Source: Pseudomonas protegens (GTDB taxonomy: Bacteria > Pseudomonadota > Gammaproteobacteria > Pseudomonadales > Pseudomonadaceae). Taken from it: a DNA stretch of 64,000 nt. The notes beneath the pieces were generated by a model. The model was given only the letters and a program-made list of their open reading frames with translations, did not search any database and had not been told where the DNA came from. Positions 36,015-48,164 of the stretch are shown here, piece after piece. The position numbers and the translations under genes are program-made. Location of the stretch: assembly GCF_003363755.1 (NCBI RefSeq), contig NZ_CP031396.1, positions 806,001 to 870,000 on the forward strand, written 5' to 3'. Positions within the stretch are counted from its first letter, which is position 1, and every line of letters starts with the position of its first letter.

Positions 36015-37877
36015 ATGCGACTGCTTTCCTCCACTGTGCTTTTCACCGTCCTGCTACTGGGCGCCGCGGGTGCCCAGGCGGCACCGCAACACGCCATGAC
36101 CGTCTACGGCGAACCGGCCAAGTATCCCCAGGGCTTCAGCCACTTCGACTACGTCAACCCCCAGGCCCCCAAGGGCGGAACCCTGCGCCGCTCGGCCATC
36201 GAGATCGGGCGCTTCGACCACGTGCTGCCTTATATAGACAAAGGTATCGGCGTTTCCCAGCTCGACGGCCTGGTCTATTCGCCCCTGGCCCTGCGCTCCC
36301 TGGATGAGCCCTACACCGTCTACGGCCTAGTGGCCGAAAAGATGGAGCGCGCGGAAGACGGCCTGTGGCTGCGCTTCTACCTCAACCCCAAGGCGCGCTT
36401 TGCCGACGGCACCGCGATCACCGCCGAGGACGTGCGCTACAGCTATGACCTGCTGATGACCCAGGGCAGCATGCGCTACCGCACCCAGTTCGAGGACGTC
36501 AAAGGCGTCACCGTGGAATCGCCACGCGTGGTGCGCTTCGACTTCAAAAGCAATGAAAACCGCACCCTGCCCCTGGATATCGCGACCCTGCCGGTGTTCC
36601 CCGAACACTGGTGGAAGAGTCGCGACTTCGCGGGTGGCGGCGGTTACGAAGCCCCCCTGGGCAGTGGCCCCTATCGCGTGGCCAAAGTGGATTCGGGCAA
36701 CAGCATCACCTTCGCCCGCAACCCCGAATGGTGGGGCAAGGACCTGCCGGTGAGCCGCGGCTTGTACAACTTCGACCATTTCAGCGTCGAGTACTTCGGC
36801 GACATCGATGTCGCCCGCCAGGTGCTGCGTGGCGGCGCCTACGACTACAACCGAGAGTTCTCCGCCACCGGCTATTCCATCGGCTACGACAGCCCAGCCC
36901 TGAACGACGGTCGCCTGCAAAAGGCCCACCTGGCCCAGTCGGCGCCGCAACCGGCCCAGGGCTACGTGTTCAACCTCGACCGGCCGGTGTTCCAGGACCG
37001 CCGGGTGCGTCAGGCCCTGGCCCTGCTCTGGGACTTCGAATGGAGCAACCGGCAGATGATGCGCAACCTCTACATCCGCCAGCAGAGCTTCTTCTCCAAC
37101 ACGCCCCTGGCCGCCCGCAGCCTGCCGGACGCCGAGGAGCTGAAGATCCTCGAACCCCTGCGCGGACAGATCCCCGACGAAGTCTTCACCCAGGTTTTCC
37201 AAGCGCCAAAAACCGACGGCAGCGGCGTGATCCGCGACAAGCAACTGCAAGCCCTGGCCCTGCTGGAACAGGCCGGCTGGAAAGCCGAAGGCGACAAACT
37301 GGTCAACGCCGAAGGCGAGCCCCTGAGTTTCACCTTCCTCATCACCCAAGGTTCCATCGAGCGCCTGCTGCTGCCCTACAAGCGCAACCTGGCGCAGATC
37401 GGCATCAGCCTGAACATCCGTCGCATCGACTCCTCGCAGTACGTCAACCGCCTGATGGCCCGGGATTACGACATGATCGTCACCGGCTACCCGGTGACCA
37501 CCTCGCCGGGCATGGAGCTGTACAACTACTTCGGTTCGGCGGCGGCCAACGATCCGGGTTCCAACAACTACATGGTGCTCAAGAACCCGGCAGTGGACCG
37601 CCTGCTCAACGGCCTGGTGAAGGCCACCAGCCAGCCGGAGATGCTGCGCTACGCCCACGCCCTGGACCGGGTGCTGCAGTGGAACTACTACTGGATCGCC
37701 AACTACTACCCGCCAGGCACCTCCACGGTGTGGTGGAACCGCTTCGGCAGGCCCAAGGTGCCGGCGAGCAACGACGAAGCCATCGAAAGCTGGTGGGAAG
37801 TCAGCAGCACCGCGCTGACCAATGAACAGATGGCCGCCGAGCTGATCCGCCGTGGCAAACCCGGAGGACGCCACTGA
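36015..37877 (+). CDS. yejA: Peptide ABC transporter, periplasmic binding protein (YejA-like)
   Basis: 620 aa with a signal peptide ([20 protein letters not shown], cleavage near AQA at residue 23). It is an SBP_bac_5/DppA-type binding protein: [55 protein letters not shown] and [20 protein letters not shown]. The length and the [16 protein letters not shown] segment match YejA, which binds oligopeptides including microcin C-type compounds. The stop overlaps the start of yejB (TGATG); four genes form one operon. Confidence 0.88.
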   Translation: MRLLSSTVLFTVLLLGAAGAQAAPQHAMTVYGEPAKYPQGFSHFDYVNPQAPKGGTLRRSAIEIGRFDHVLPYIDKGIGVSQLDGLVYSPLALRSLDEPYTVYGLVAEKMERAEDGLWLRFYLNPKARFADGTAITAEDVRYSYDLLMTQGSMRYRTQFEDVKGVTVESPRVVRFDFKSNENRTLPLDIATLPVFPEHWWKSRDFAGGGGYEAPLGSGPYRVAKVDSGNSITFARNPEWWGKDLPVSRGLYNFDHFSVEYFGDIDVARQVLRGGAYDYNREFSATGYSIGYDSPALNDGRLQKAHLAQSAPQPAQGYVFNLDRPVFQDRRVRQALALLWDFEWSNRQMMRNLYIRQQSFFSNTPLAARSLPDAEELKILEPLRGQIPDEVFTQVFQAPKTDGSGVIRDKQLQALALLEQAGWKAEGDKLVNAEGEPLSFTFLITQGSIERLLLPYKRNLAQIGISLNIRRIDSSQYVNRLMARDYDMIVTGYPVTTSPGMELYNYFGSAAANDPGSNNYMVLKNPAVDRLLNGLVKATSQPEMLRYAHALDRVLQWNYYWIANYYPPGTSTVWWNRFGRPKVPASNDEAIESWWEVSSTALTNEQMAAELIRRGKPGGRH

Positions 37878-38941
37878 TGCTGGCCTACATTCTGCGGCGC
37901 CTGCTGCTGATCATTCCGACCCTGCTGATCATCCTCCTGGTCAACTTCGTCATCGTCCAGGCGGCCCCCGGCGGCCCGGTGGAACAAGCCATCGCCCGCC
38001 TGCAAGGCATTGGTGGTGGCGGCAGCGTCGGCGGCTCCGCCGATGCCATGAGCAGCAGCGGCTCCCGGGCCAGCCGCGGGCTCGATCCCAAGCTGATCCA
38101 GGACATCGAAAAACAGTACGGCTTCGACAAGCCGGCCCATGAACGCCTGTGGCTGATGCTCAAGAACTACGCCCAACTGGACTTCGGCAAGAGCTTCTTC
38201 CGCGGCGCCACGGTCACCGACCTGATCCTGGAGAAAATGCCGGTGACCATTTCCCTCGGTCTCTGGGCGACCCTGATCACCTACCTGGTGTCGATCCCCC
38301 TGGGGATTCGCAAAGCGGTGCACCACGGCAGCCATTTCGACATCTGGAGCAGCACCGCGATCATCATCGGCTACGCCATGCCGGCCTTTCTGTTCGCCAT
38401 GTTCCTGATCGTGCTGTTCGCCGGCGGCACTTCGCTGAACTGGTTCCCGGTGCGCGGCCTGGTCTCGGACAACTTCGAGCAACTGAGCACCCTGGGCAAG
38501 ATCGCCGACTACTTCTGGCACCTGGTATTGCCGGTCAGCTCCCTGGTGATCGGTGGCTTCGCCACCCTGACCATCCTCACCAAGAACTCCTTCCTCAACG
38601 AGATCACCCGCCAGTACGTGGTCACCGCCCGGGCCAAGGGCCTGAGCGAGCGCCGCGTGCTCTATGGCCACGTGTTCCGCAACGCCATGCTGCTGGTGGT
38701 CTCGGGGATTCCCCAGGCCTTTATCAGCGTGTTTTTCGCCGGTTCCTTGCTGATCGAGGTGATCTTCTCCCTCGACGGCCTGGGGCGCATGAGCTACGAA
38801 GCGGCGGTGTCGCGAGATTATCCGGTGGTGTTCGGTTCGCTGTTCATCTTCACCCTGTTTGGCCTCCTGATAAAACTCATCGGCGACCTGTGCTACACCC
38901 TGGTCGACCCGCGTATCGACTTCGCCGCGAGGAATGCCTGA
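37877..38941 (+). CDS. yejB: Peptide ABC transporter permease (YejB-like)
   Basis: 354 aa inner membrane permease with six hydrophobic segments. It has the characteristic N-terminus [20 protein letters not shown], an extended first periplasmic loop, and the EAA-type loop [23 protein letters not shown] that contacts the ATPase. Start and stop each overlap their neighbour by one base, showing translational coupling with yejA and yejE. Confidence 0.92.
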   Translation: MLAYILRRLLLIIPTLLIILLVNFVIVQAAPGGPVEQAIARLQGIGGGGSVGGSADAMSSSGSRASRGLDPKLIQDIEKQYGFDKPAHERLWLMLKNYAQLDFGKSFFRGATVTDLILEKMPVTISLGLWATLITYLVSIPLGIRKAVHHGSHFDIWSSTAIIIGYAMPAFLFAMFLIVLFAGGTSLNWFPVRGLVSDNFEQLSTLGKIADYFWHLVLPVSSLVIGGFATLTILTKNSFLNEITRQYVVTARAKGLSERRVLYGHVFRNAMLLVVSGIPQAFISVFFAGSLLIEVIFSLDGLGRMSYEAAVSRDYPVVFGSLFIFTLFGLLIKLIGDLCYTLVDPRIDFAARNA

Positions 38942-39963
38942 TGCTCAAGCTTTCTCCCGTCGCCCGCCGACGCTTGGACCGCTTCAAGAAAAACCGCCGC
39001 GGCTGGTGGTCGCTGTGGCTGTTCATCGGCCTGTTCATCCTGACCCTGGGCGGCGAGCTGATCGCCAACGACAAACCCCTGGTGGTCAGTTACCAGGGCT
39101 CGCTGTACTTCCCGGTGTTCAAGCGCTACACCGAGCAGGAATTCGGCGGCCAGCTACCGTTCCAGGCCGACTATCGCAGCGACTACGTGCAGCAACTGAT
39201 CCGCAAAGACGGTGGCTGGCTGCTGTTCCCGCCGATCCCTTTCAGCGAAGACACGCCCAACTACGACCTGACCCAGCCGGCCCCCAGCCCGCCGAGCAAG
39301 GTCAACTGGCTGGGCACCGACGACCAGGCCCGGGACGTGGCCGCGCGAGTGATCTACGGCGCCCGGGTATCGATCCTGTTCGCCCTGGCGCTGACCGCCA
39401 TCAGCGCCCTGATCGGCATCGCCGCCGGCGCCCTGCAAGGCTATTACGGCGGCTGGGTCGACCTCTTGGGCCAGCGCCTGCTGGAAGTCTGGTCCGGGCT
39501 GCCGGTGCTCTACCTGCTGATCATCCTCTCGGGCTTCGTCGAGCCGAACTTCTGGTGGCTGCTGGGAATCATGGCGCTGTTCTCCTGGCTGGCCCTGGTG
39601 GACGTGGTACGCGCCGAGTTCCTCCGTGGGCGCAACCTGGAGTACGTCAAGGCCGCTCGGGCCCTGGGCCTGAGCGCCCGCAAGGTGATCCTGCGGCACA
39701 TCCTGCCCAATGCCATGAACGCCACCCTGAGCTACCTGCCGTTCATCCTCACCGGCGCCATCTCGACCCTCACCGCCCTCGACTTCCTCGGCTTCGGCAT
39801 GCCCGCCGGCAGCGCTTCCCTGGGCGAGTTGATCGGCCAGGGCAAGCAGAACCTGCAGGCGCCATGGCTGGGGCTGACGGCGTTTTTCACCCTGGCGCTG
39901 ATCCTTTCGCTGCTGGTGTTTATCGGCGAAGCGTTGCGCGATGCCTTTGATCCACGATCTTGA
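38941..39963 (+). CDS. yejE: Peptide ABC transporter permease (YejE-like)
   Basis: 340 aa permease partner of YejB. N-terminal RRRLDRFKKNRRGWWSLWLF resembles the OppC/DppC group, followed by a long periplasmic insert (about 45-140) with LGTDDQARDVAARVIYGARVS, and the EAA loop YVKAARALGLSARKVILRHI. The ATG at 38941 overlaps the yejB stop. YejE normally pairs with YejB for oligopeptide import. Confidence 0.92.
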   Translation: MLKLSPVARRRLDRFKKNRRGWWSLWLFIGLFILTLGGELIANDKPLVVSYQGSLYFPVFKRYTEQEFGGQLPFQADYRSDYVQQLIRKDGGWLLFPPIPFSEDTPNYDLTQPAPSPPSKVNWLGTDDQARDVAARVIYGARVSILFALALTAISALIGIAAGALQGYYGGWVDLLGQRLLEVWSGLPVLYLLIILSGFVEPNFWWLLGIMALFSWLALVDVVRAEFLRGRNLEYVKAARALGLSARKVILRHILPNAMNATLSYLPFILTGAISTLTALDFLGFGMPAGSASLGELIGQGKQNLQAPWLGLTAFFTLALILSLLVFIGEALRDAFDPRS

Positions 39964-39977
39964 AGCGGACTGTAGAA

Positions 39978-41552
39978 ATGCCTGACAACCTTATCGAAAT
40001 CCGCCAGCTCAAGGTCACCTTCGGCGAACAGACCGTGGTCCGCGACCTGAGCCTGGACATCCGTCCCGGCGAATGCCTGGCCCTGGTGGGCGAGTCCGGC
40101 TCGGGCAAGTCGGTGACCGCCCACTCGATCCTGCAACTGCTGCCGCAGACCGGCTGTAGCAGCTCCGGCAGCGTGCGTTACCGCGGCCAGGAGCTGATGG
40201 GCTGCGATCCGGCAACCCTGCAAAAACTGCGGGGCAACCGCATCGCCATGATCTTCCAAGAGCCCATGACCTCCCTCAACCCGCTGCACAGCGTAGAGAA
40301 GCAGATCGGCGAAACCCTGCTCCTGCACCGGGGAATGGGGGGCAAGGAGGCCCAGGCGCGGATTCTCGAACTGCTGGAACTGGTGGGCATCCAGAAACCC
40401 AAGGAGCGACTCAAGGCCTACCCGCACCAGCTTTCCGGCGGCCAGCGCCAGCGAGTGATGATTGCCATGGCCCTGGCCTGCGAGCCGGAGCTGCTGATTG
40501 CCGACGAACCCACCACCGCCCTGGACGTGACCGTGCAGCGCAAGATCCTGCTGCTGCTCAAATCCCTGCAACAGCGCCTGGGCATGTCCCTGCTGCTGAT
40601 CAGCCACGACCTCAACCTGGTGCGGCGCATCGCCCAGCGGGTGTGCGTGATGAAGGCCGGGGAAATCGTCGAACAAGCCGCCTGCGACACCCTGTTCAAC
40701 GCCCCGCAACATCCCTACAGCTGCGAACTGCTGCACGCCGAGCCCGAGGGGCGACCGTTGTGCCGCGACAGCCGCGAAACCGTGCTGGAGGTGAACAATC
40801 TCAGCGTTGACTTCCAGATAGGCGGCGGCCTCTTCCGGCGCAAGGAATACCTGCGGGCAGTGGACGACATCAGCCTCAGCGTGGAGCAAGGCAAGACCCT
40901 GGGCATCGTCGGCGAGTCCGGCTCGGGCAAGTCCACCCTGGGCCAGGCGATCCTGCGGCTGCTGGATTCCCAAGGCAGCATCCGCTTCCAGGGCCAGGCC
41001 CTGGACGGCCTCGACCAGAAGCAACTGCGGCCCTGGCGCAAGCAGATGCAGGTGGTGTTCCAGGACCCCTTCGGCAGCCTCAGCCCGCGCATGTCGGTGG
41101 CGCAGATCATCAGTGAAGGCCTGGAAGTGCACAGCCAGTACGACGCCCGCCAATGCGACGAACAGGTGATCCGCGCCCTGGAGGAAGTCGGCCTCGATCC
41201 CAACAGCCGCCACCGCTACCCCCACGAGTTCTCCGGCGGCCAACGCCAGCGCATCGCCATCGCCCGAGCCCTGGTGCTCAAACCGGCGCTGATCCTGCTG
41301 GACGAACCGACCTCGGCCCTGGACCGCACCGTGCAGAAACAGGTGGTGGCCCTGCTGCGCCAGTTGCAGGAAAAGTACGGCCTGACCTACCTGTTCATCA
41401 GCCATGATTTGGCGGTGGTGCGGGCCCTGGCCCACGACATGATCGTGATCAAGGACGGCCAGGTGGTGGAGCGCGGTGCCAGCCATGAAGTATTCGCCAA
41501 CCCGCAACACCCCTACACCCAGGAACTGCTGGCCGCCGCCCACCCCGGCTGA
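39978..41552 (+). CDS. yejF: Peptide ABC transporter, duplicated ATPase (YejF-like)
   Basis: 524 aa with two ABC domains in one chain. Each has a Walker A (GESGSGKSV near 37 and GESGSGKST near 314), an ABC signature (LSGGQRQRV and FSGGQRQRI) and a Walker B ([12 protein letters not shown] and [12 protein letters not shown]) with switch histidines in LLISHDL and LFISHDL. Fused ATPases are typical of YejF. ATG 39978 is 15 bp after yejE; a TTG at 39960 is a less likely start. Confidence 0.92.
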   Translation: MPDNLIEIRQLKVTFGEQTVVRDLSLDIRPGECLALVGESGSGKSVTAHSILQLLPQTGCSSSGSVRYRGQELMGCDPATLQKLRGNRIAMIFQEPMTSLNPLHSVEKQIGETLLLHRGMGGKEAQARILELLELVGIQKPKERLKAYPHQLSGGQRQRVMIAMALACEPELLIADEPTTALDVTVQRKILLLLKSLQQRLGMSLLLISHDLNLVRRIAQRVCVMKAGEIVEQAACDTLFNAPQHPYSCELLHAEPEGRPLCRDSRETVLEVNNLSVDFQIGGGLFRRKEYLRAVDDISLSVEQGKTLGIVGESGSGKSTLGQAILRLLDSQGSIRFQGQALDGLDQKQLRPWRKQMQVVFQDPFGSLSPRMSVAQIISEGLEVHSQYDARQCDEQVIRALEEVGLDPNSRHRYPHEFSGGQRQRIAIARALVLKPALILLDEPTSALDRTVQKQVVALLRQLQEKYGLTYLFISHDLAVVRALAHDMIVIKDGQVVERGASHEVFANPQHPYTQELLAAAHPG

Positions 41553-41582
41553 CCCGCCGCCGACGTCCTTTTTTCGCAGCCT

Positions 41583-41730
41583 CGCCAAGGCTCGACAGCG
41601 GCTACAGATGCTGCATCCTGTAGCCGCTGCCGCAGGCTGCGAACGGCTGTGCAGCGGACGCTGCCCTCAAGGCCGCCGAAGGTCCTGCGGCCCTTTGCGC
41701 AGCCTCGCAGGCTCGGCAGCGGCTACAGCG
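41583..41730. repeat. REPIN-type repeat cluster, copy 1
   Basis: Three REP units: CGACAGCGGCTACAG (41593-41607), its inverse CTGTAGCCGCTGCCGCAGGC (41618-41637) and GGCAGCGGCTACAG (41715-41728). The same family occurs at 45707, 47866 and 54211. It fills the space between yejF and the sigma-54 regulator. Confidence 0.82.
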
Positions 41731-41785
41731 CAACAACCGGGGCAGACTGCGGCATAATCGCCGCGCCCATTTTCAGGATGCCGCC

Positions 41786-43204
41786 ATGAACGACAGCGAA
41801 AGCCTCAAGGATTACCAGCGTGTGCGCCAACTGGCGATCCGTTCGCTGTTCGAGATCATCGAGCAGTCCAGCGAAGGCACGGTGATCGTCGACCGCGACG
41901 CCAATATCGTCTGGATGAACGAGCGCTACGCCCGGCGCTTCGGCCTGGAATCGGCGGCTTTCGCCATCGGCAAGCCCTGCGAAAGCGTGATCCCCGGCAG
42001 CCTGCTGCGGGAGGTGGTACGCACCGGCCGCCCGATCCTGCTGGACATGCAGGACACCCCCAAGGAACCGCTGGTGGTGATGCGCCTGCCGATCCACGAC
42101 GCCGCCGGCACGGTGATCGGCGCCATCGGCTTTGCCCTGTTCGACGAACTGCGCAGCCTGTCCCCCATGCTCAAGCGCTACCTGAGCATGCAGGAAGAAT
42201 TGGCCTCCACCCGCTCTCTGTTGCGGGCCCGGCAGACCAAGTACAACTTCGCCCATTTCATCGGCACCAGCGCCGCCAGCCTGGAAGTCAAACGCCGGGC
42301 CCGACGCAGCGCCAGCGCCGAATCCCCAGTACTGCTGCAAGGCGAAACCGGCACCGGCAAGGAGCTGCTGGCCCAGGCCATCCATGCTGCTTCGCCCCGG
42401 GCCCACAAGCCCTTTGTCAGCATCAACAGCGCGGCGATTCCCGAGGCGCTGCTGGAGGCGGAGTTCTTCGGCACCGCCCCCGGCGCCTTCACCGGCGCCG
42501 ACCGCAAGGGCCGCGCCGGCAAGTTGCAGATCGCCCAGGGCGGCACCCTGTTCCTCGATGAAATCGGCGACATGCCCCTGCCCCTGCAAAGCAAGTTGCT
42601 GCGGGTGCTGCAAGAGAAGGAGTTCGAGCCGGTGGGCTCCAACGAAGTGATCCACAGCGATGTGCGGGTGATCGCCGCCACTTCCACCGACCTGGAAGCG
42701 GCGATCAAGCGCGGCGAGTTCCGCGCCGACCTGTACTACCGTCTCAACGTGCTGCCGATCCAGGTGCCGGCCCTGCGCGAACGCCTGGACGACCTGCCGG
42801 CCCTGAGCGAAGGGATTCTCGAAGAACTGCGCAGCCAGCATGAACTGGATCGCGAAGCCCTGGCCCTGCTGGCGCAACATGCCTGGCCGGGGAACATCCG
42901 CGAACTGCGCAACGTGCTAGAGCGCGCGGCGCTGCTCAGCGACGACCTGATACTCACTGCCGCGGACATTCGCGCGGCAATCGGCAGCTTCAGCCCGGCG
43001 CAACGCCATGCGGCCCCGCTGCCCGCCGAGTCGCCGAGCCAGGAAACCTTCGCCGCGGCCCGGGAACGGTTCGAGCGGCAACTGATCAGCGCCACCCTGG
43101 CGCAATGCGCCGGCAAGGTGGACGAAGCGGCCCGGCGCCTGGGGCTGGGTCGCTCGACGCTGTACAAGAAGATGGCGGCCCTGGGGATGGCCGAGTCTCA
43201 ATAA
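41786..43204 (+). CDS. hbcR: Sigma-54-dependent activator of 3-hydroxybutyrate catabolism (HbcR-like)
   Basis: 472 aa enhancer-binding protein. A PAS domain spans about 20-130. The AAA+ domain has Walker A GETGTGKE (186-193), the sigma-54 contact loop GAFTGA (233-238) and Walker B TLFLDEIGD (254-262). A Fis-type helix-turn-helix lies at the end (KVDEAARRLGLGRSTLYKKM). The next genes encode a GntP-type permease and 3-hydroxybutyrate dehydrogenase, preceded by a sigma-54 promoter, as in the HbcR locus of P. aeruginosa. The ligand sensed by PAS is unknown. Confidence 0.88.
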   Translation: MNDSESLKDYQRVRQLAIRSLFEIIEQSSEGTVIVDRDANIVWMNERYARRFGLESAAFAIGKPCESVIPGSLLREVVRTGRPILLDMQDTPKEPLVVMRLPIHDAAGTVIGAIGFALFDELRSLSPMLKRYLSMQEELASTRSLLRARQTKYNFAHFIGTSAASLEVKRRARRSASAESPVLLQGETGTGKELLAQAIHAASPRAHKPFVSINSAAIPEALLEAEFFGTAPGAFTGADRKGRAGKLQIAQGGTLFLDEIGDMPLPLQSKLLRVLQEKEFEPVGSNEVIHSDVRVIAATSTDLEAAIKRGEFRADLYYRLNVLPIQVPALRERLDDLPALSEGILEELRSQHELDREALALLAQHAWPGNIRELRNVLERAALLSDDLILTAADIRAAIGSFSPAQRHAAPLPAESPSQETFAAARERFERQLISATLAQCAGKVDEAARRLGLGRSTLYKKMAALGMAESQ

Positions 43205-43524
43205 CGAGACAAAAATCCCAATTCAGAGACAACCGCTTGTGTGGCCCGGGAGCTTGCTCCCGCTGGGCCGCGCAGCGGCGCCAAACCCAGTGATTGCGGT
43301 CTTTCTGACACAACCCGGTGGCCGGCATGAGGAGTGCTGCGCACTAAAGCGGGAGCAAGCTCCCTCGCCTCACTGTCTCCAAACAGAGAATATCTGGATA
43401 AATCACCTTCGATATATTTAAAAAGTGTTTATATTTCAACAAGTTAACTAACTGGCACAGTTCTCGCTATAACGCTCTCCACACGCAACACCCGACAACA
43501 ATAACAATCCTGGAGAGACACACC
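43205..43524 (+). promoter_or_regulatory. Regulatory region with REP elements and sigma-54 promoter
   Basis: 320 bp between hbcR and the permease. An inverted GTCTC-N6-GAGAC at 43195-43210 touches the hbcR stop. Two GGGAGCTTGCTCCC-type palindromes (43248-43261 and about 43351-43366) belong to an extragenic repeat family. The 3' part is AT-rich (43385-43450), suitable for activator or IHF binding, and is followed by the -24/-12 element at 43453-43468. Confidence 0.6.
43453..43468 (+). promoter_or_regulatory. Sigma-54 (-24/-12) promoter
   Basis: TGGCACAGTTCTCGCT: GG and GC are 10 nt apart as RpoN requires (43454-43455 and 43466-43467), and TGGCAC matches the -24 consensus; the -12 side is TCGCT rather than TTGCT. 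It lies 57 bp upstream of the permease ATG, next to a sigma-54 activator gene. Confidence 0.75.
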
Positions 43525-44916
43525 ATGAGTGTGATCATTGCCTTGGCAGCCCTGGCGCTGCTGATGCTGGCGGCCTACCGTGGCTACAGCGTCATCCTAT
43601 TTGCCCCCATTGCCGCCCTGGGCGCAGTGCTGCTCACCGATCCGTCCGCCGTGGCGCCCGCCTTTACCGGGGTGTTCATGGAGAAGATGGTCGGCTTCAT
43701 CAAGTTGTATTTCCCGGTGTTCCTGCTGGGCGCGGTGTTCGGCAAGCTGATCGAGCTGTCGGGCTTCTCGCGCTCCATCGTCGCCGCCGCGATCCGCCTG
43801 CTGGGCACCCGCCAAGCGATACTGGTGATCGTTTTGGTCTGCGCCCTGCTGACCTACGGCGGGGTTTCGCTGTTCGTGGTGGTGTTCGCGGTCTACCCGT
43901 TCGCCGCCGAGATGTTCCGCCAGAGCAATATCCCCAAGCGCCTGATCCCGGCCACCATCGCTCTGGGTGCATTCTCCTTCACCATGGACGCCCTGCCCGG
44001 CACCCCGCAGATCCAGAACATCATCCCCAGCACCTTCTTCAACACCACCGCCTGGGCCGCGCCCTGGCTGGGCGTGATCGGCACCATTTTCGTGTTCTGC
44101 GCCGGCATGCTGTTCCTGCAGCGCCAGCGCAACAAGGCGCAGAAGGCCGGTGAAGGCTACGGCACCGAACTGCGCAACGAACCGGAAACCGCCGAAGACC
44201 TGAAACTGCCCAACCCCTGGCTGGCGCTGTCGCCGCTGCTGCTGGTGGGCATCATGAACCTGCTGTTCACCCACTGGATTCCCCAGTGGTACGGCAAGAC
44301 CCACAGCCTCAGCCTGCCGGGCATGGCCGCCCCGGTGACCAGCGAAATCGCCAAGCTCACCGCCATCTGGGCGGTGCAGGCGGCCTTGCTGGTGGGCATC
44401 CTGATGGTGCTGGTGTGCGGCTACTCGGCGATTCGCAGCAAGCTCGCCGAGGGCAGCAAGAGCGCGGTCAGCGGCGCCTTGCTGGCGGCGATGAACACCG
44501 CTTCGGAATACGGTTTCGGTGCGGTAATCGCCTCCCTGCCGGGCTTTCTGGTGCTGGCCGACTGGCTGAAAAACATTCCCAACCCACTGGTCAACGAAGC
44601 CATTACTGTGACCCTGCTGGCGGGCATCACCGGCTCGGCCTCGGGGGGCATGAGCATCGCCCTGGCGGCCATGTCCGAAAGCTTCATCAGCGCCGCCCAT
44701 GCCGCCAACATTCCCCTGGAAGTGCTGCACCGGGTGGCCTCCATGGCCAGCGGCGGCATGGACACCCTGCCCCACAACGGCGCGGTGATCACCCTGCTGG
44801 CGGTCACCGGGCTGACCCACCGCGAAGCCTACAAGGACATTTTCTGCATCACCCTGATCAAGACCCTGGCGGTCTTCGTCGTCATCGCCACTTTCTACGC
44901 CACCGGCATTGTGTGA
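43525..44916 (+). CDS. GntP-family transporter, probably for 3-hydroxybutyrate
   Basis: 463 aa permease with about 12-14 membrane segments. GntP features include the N-terminal RGYSVILFAPIAALGAVLLT, the loop PGTPQIQNIIPSTFFNT and the C-terminal GITGSASGGMSIALAAMS. GGAGAG lies 8 nt before the ATG. The dehydrogenase gene follows after 7 bp. In pseudomonads this neighbour of bdhA is taken to import (R)-3-hydroxybutyrate; direct proof is not in the sequence. Confidence 0.87.
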   Translation: MSVIIALAALALLMLAAYRGYSVILFAPIAALGAVLLTDPSAVAPAFTGVFMEKMVGFIKLYFPVFLLGAVFGKLIELSGFSRSIVAAAIRLLGTRQAILVIVLVCALLTYGGVSLFVVVFAVYPFAAEMFRQSNIPKRLIPATIALGAFSFTMDALPGTPQIQNIIPSTFFNTTAWAAPWLGVIGTIFVFCAGMLFLQRQRNKAQKAGEGYGTELRNEPETAEDLKLPNPWLALSPLLLVGIMNLLFTHWIPQWYGKTHSLSLPGMAAPVTSEIAKLTAIWAVQAALLVGILMVLVCGYSAIRSKLAEGSKSAVSGALLAAMNTASEYGFGAVIASLPGFLVLADWLKNIPNPLVNEAITVTLLAGITGSASGGMSIALAAMSESFISAAHAANIPLEVLHRVASMASGGMDTLPHNGAVITLLAVTGLTHREAYKDIFCITLIKTLAVFVVIATFYATGIV

Positions 44917-44923
44917 GGTATTC

Positions 44924-45697
44924 ATGACCACTCTTTCTGGCAAGACCGCCCTGGTCACCGGCTCCACCAGCGGCATTGGCCTGGGCATCGCCCGGGTCCT
45001 GGCCAAGGCCGGGGCCAAGCTGATTCTCAACGGCTTTGGCGATGCCTCGAAGGCGATCGCCGAGGTCGCACAGTTCGGCGGGCAGGTCGGCCATCACCCG
45101 GCGGACGTCAGCGACCCGGCACAGATCGCCGAGCTGTTCGCCTACGCCGAACGGGAGTTTGGCGGCGTCGACATCCTGGTCAACAACGCCGGCATCCAAC
45201 ACGTGGCGGCGGTGGAGGAATTCCCCGTGGAGCGCTGGGATTCGATCATCGCCATCAACCTGTCCTCAGTGTTCCACAGCACCCGCCTGGGGCTGCCGGG
45301 GATGCGTGCCAAGGGCTGGGGACGGATCGTCAACATTGCCTCGGTGCACGGTCAGGTGGGTTCGGTAGGCAAGGCCGCCTATGTCGCGGCCAAACACGGG
45401 GTGATCGGCCTGACCAAGGTGGTGGGCCTGGAAACCGCCACCAGCAACGTCACCTGCAATGCCATCTGCCCAGGCTGGGTGCTGACCCCGCTGGTGCAGA
45501 AGCAGATCGACGACCGGGTGGCGGCCGGGGCTGCCCCGCAACAGGCCCAGCATGATCTGCTGGCGGAAAAGCAGCCGTCCCTGGAGTTCGTCACCCCGTC
45601 GCAACTGGGCGAGCTGGTGCTATTTTTGTGCAGCGAAGCCGGCGCCCAAGTGCGCGGTGCGGCCTGGAACATCGACGGCGGCTGGCTGGCGCAATAA
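44924..45697 (+). CDS. bdhA: (R)-3-hydroxybutyrate dehydrogenase
   Basis: 257 aa classical short-chain dehydrogenase. NAD-binding TGSTSGIG (12-19), NNAG (87-90) and catalytic S140, Y153 and K157 (YVAAKHG) are present. The close of the fold has NAICPGWVLTPLVQKQIDDR, which is characteristic of bacterial BDH. It oxidises (R)-3-hydroxybutyrate to acetoacetate in the cytoplasm. Seven bases after the permease gene, it is in the same sigma-54-controlled operon; acetoacetate is activated by the synthetase encoded downstream. Confidence 0.93.
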   Translation: MTTLSGKTALVTGSTSGIGLGIARVLAKAGAKLILNGFGDASKAIAEVAQFGGQVGHHPADVSDPAQIAELFAYAEREFGGVDILVNNAGIQHVAAVEEFPVERWDSIIAINLSSVFHSTRLGLPGMRAKGWGRIVNIASVHGQVGSVGKAAYVAAKHGVIGLTKVVGLETATSNVTCNAICPGWVLTPLVQKQIDDRVAAGAAPQQAQHDLLAEKQPSLEFVTPSQLGELVLFLCSEAGAQVRGAAWNIDGGWLAQ

Positions 45698-45706
45698 CCC
45701 CGCGCC

Positions 45707-45810
45707 CTGTAGCCGCTGCCATAGGCTGCGATAAGGCGCGTAGCGCCTTCCTAGGCCCTCAAGAGCACGTCTCCTGCAGAGCCGATCGCAGCCAGCGGCA
45801 GCGGCTACAG
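45707..45810. repeat. REPIN-type repeat, copy 2
   Basis: CTGTAGCCGCTGCC (45707-45720) and inverted GGCAGCGGCTACAG (45797-45810) enclose about 75 bp that also contains a smaller AAGGCGCG/CGCGCCTT-like palindrome. Same family as copies at 41583, 47866 and 54211. Confidence 0.85.
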
Positions 45811-45866
45811 AGCATCCGGCATTAGAATCGGTTTGCGTGCAAAGCAAGAAAAACAAGAGGCATCCC

Positions 45867-47822
<1,956 letters not shown>

Positions 47823-48164
47823 CGACGGCCAACCACCGTCGGCGCAGCCCTTCGCGACGCAGGACCTGTAGCCGCTGCCGAGCCCGCGAGGCTGCGCAAA
47901 GGGCCGCAGGACCTTCAGCGATCTCAAGAGCAGCGCATCCTGCGACGCAGTGCCGCCCAGAGCGTTCGCAGCCTGCGGCAGCGGCTACAGGGACCGTTCA
48001 GCCCCTCTAGACTGGTCATCTGCCGCAAAAGCAGGTGAAAATAACCCCGCCAGAAACACCTACACTCCATCCGTTTGAATATGCACGGCATGTCCATGCG
48101 ACTTTTCCAGTACGCGAGCCATGACCTTGCCGCGTAACACCGCTGCGCCCAGGACACACCCGAC
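47823..48164. other. Intergenic region with REPIN
   Basis: 342 bp between the acetoacetyl-CoA synthetase and the sensor kinase. The REPIN at 47866-47990 occupies the first part. The remainder (47991-48164) presumably holds the kinase promoter; no small gene is convincing. Confidence 0.5.
47866..47990. repeat. REPIN-type repeat, copy 3
   Basis: CTGTAGCCGCTGCCG at 47866-47880 and inverted GCGGCAGCGGCTACAG at 47975-47990 enclose about 95 bp of GC-rich sequence. Same family as the copies at 41583, 45707 and 54211. Confidence 0.85.
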
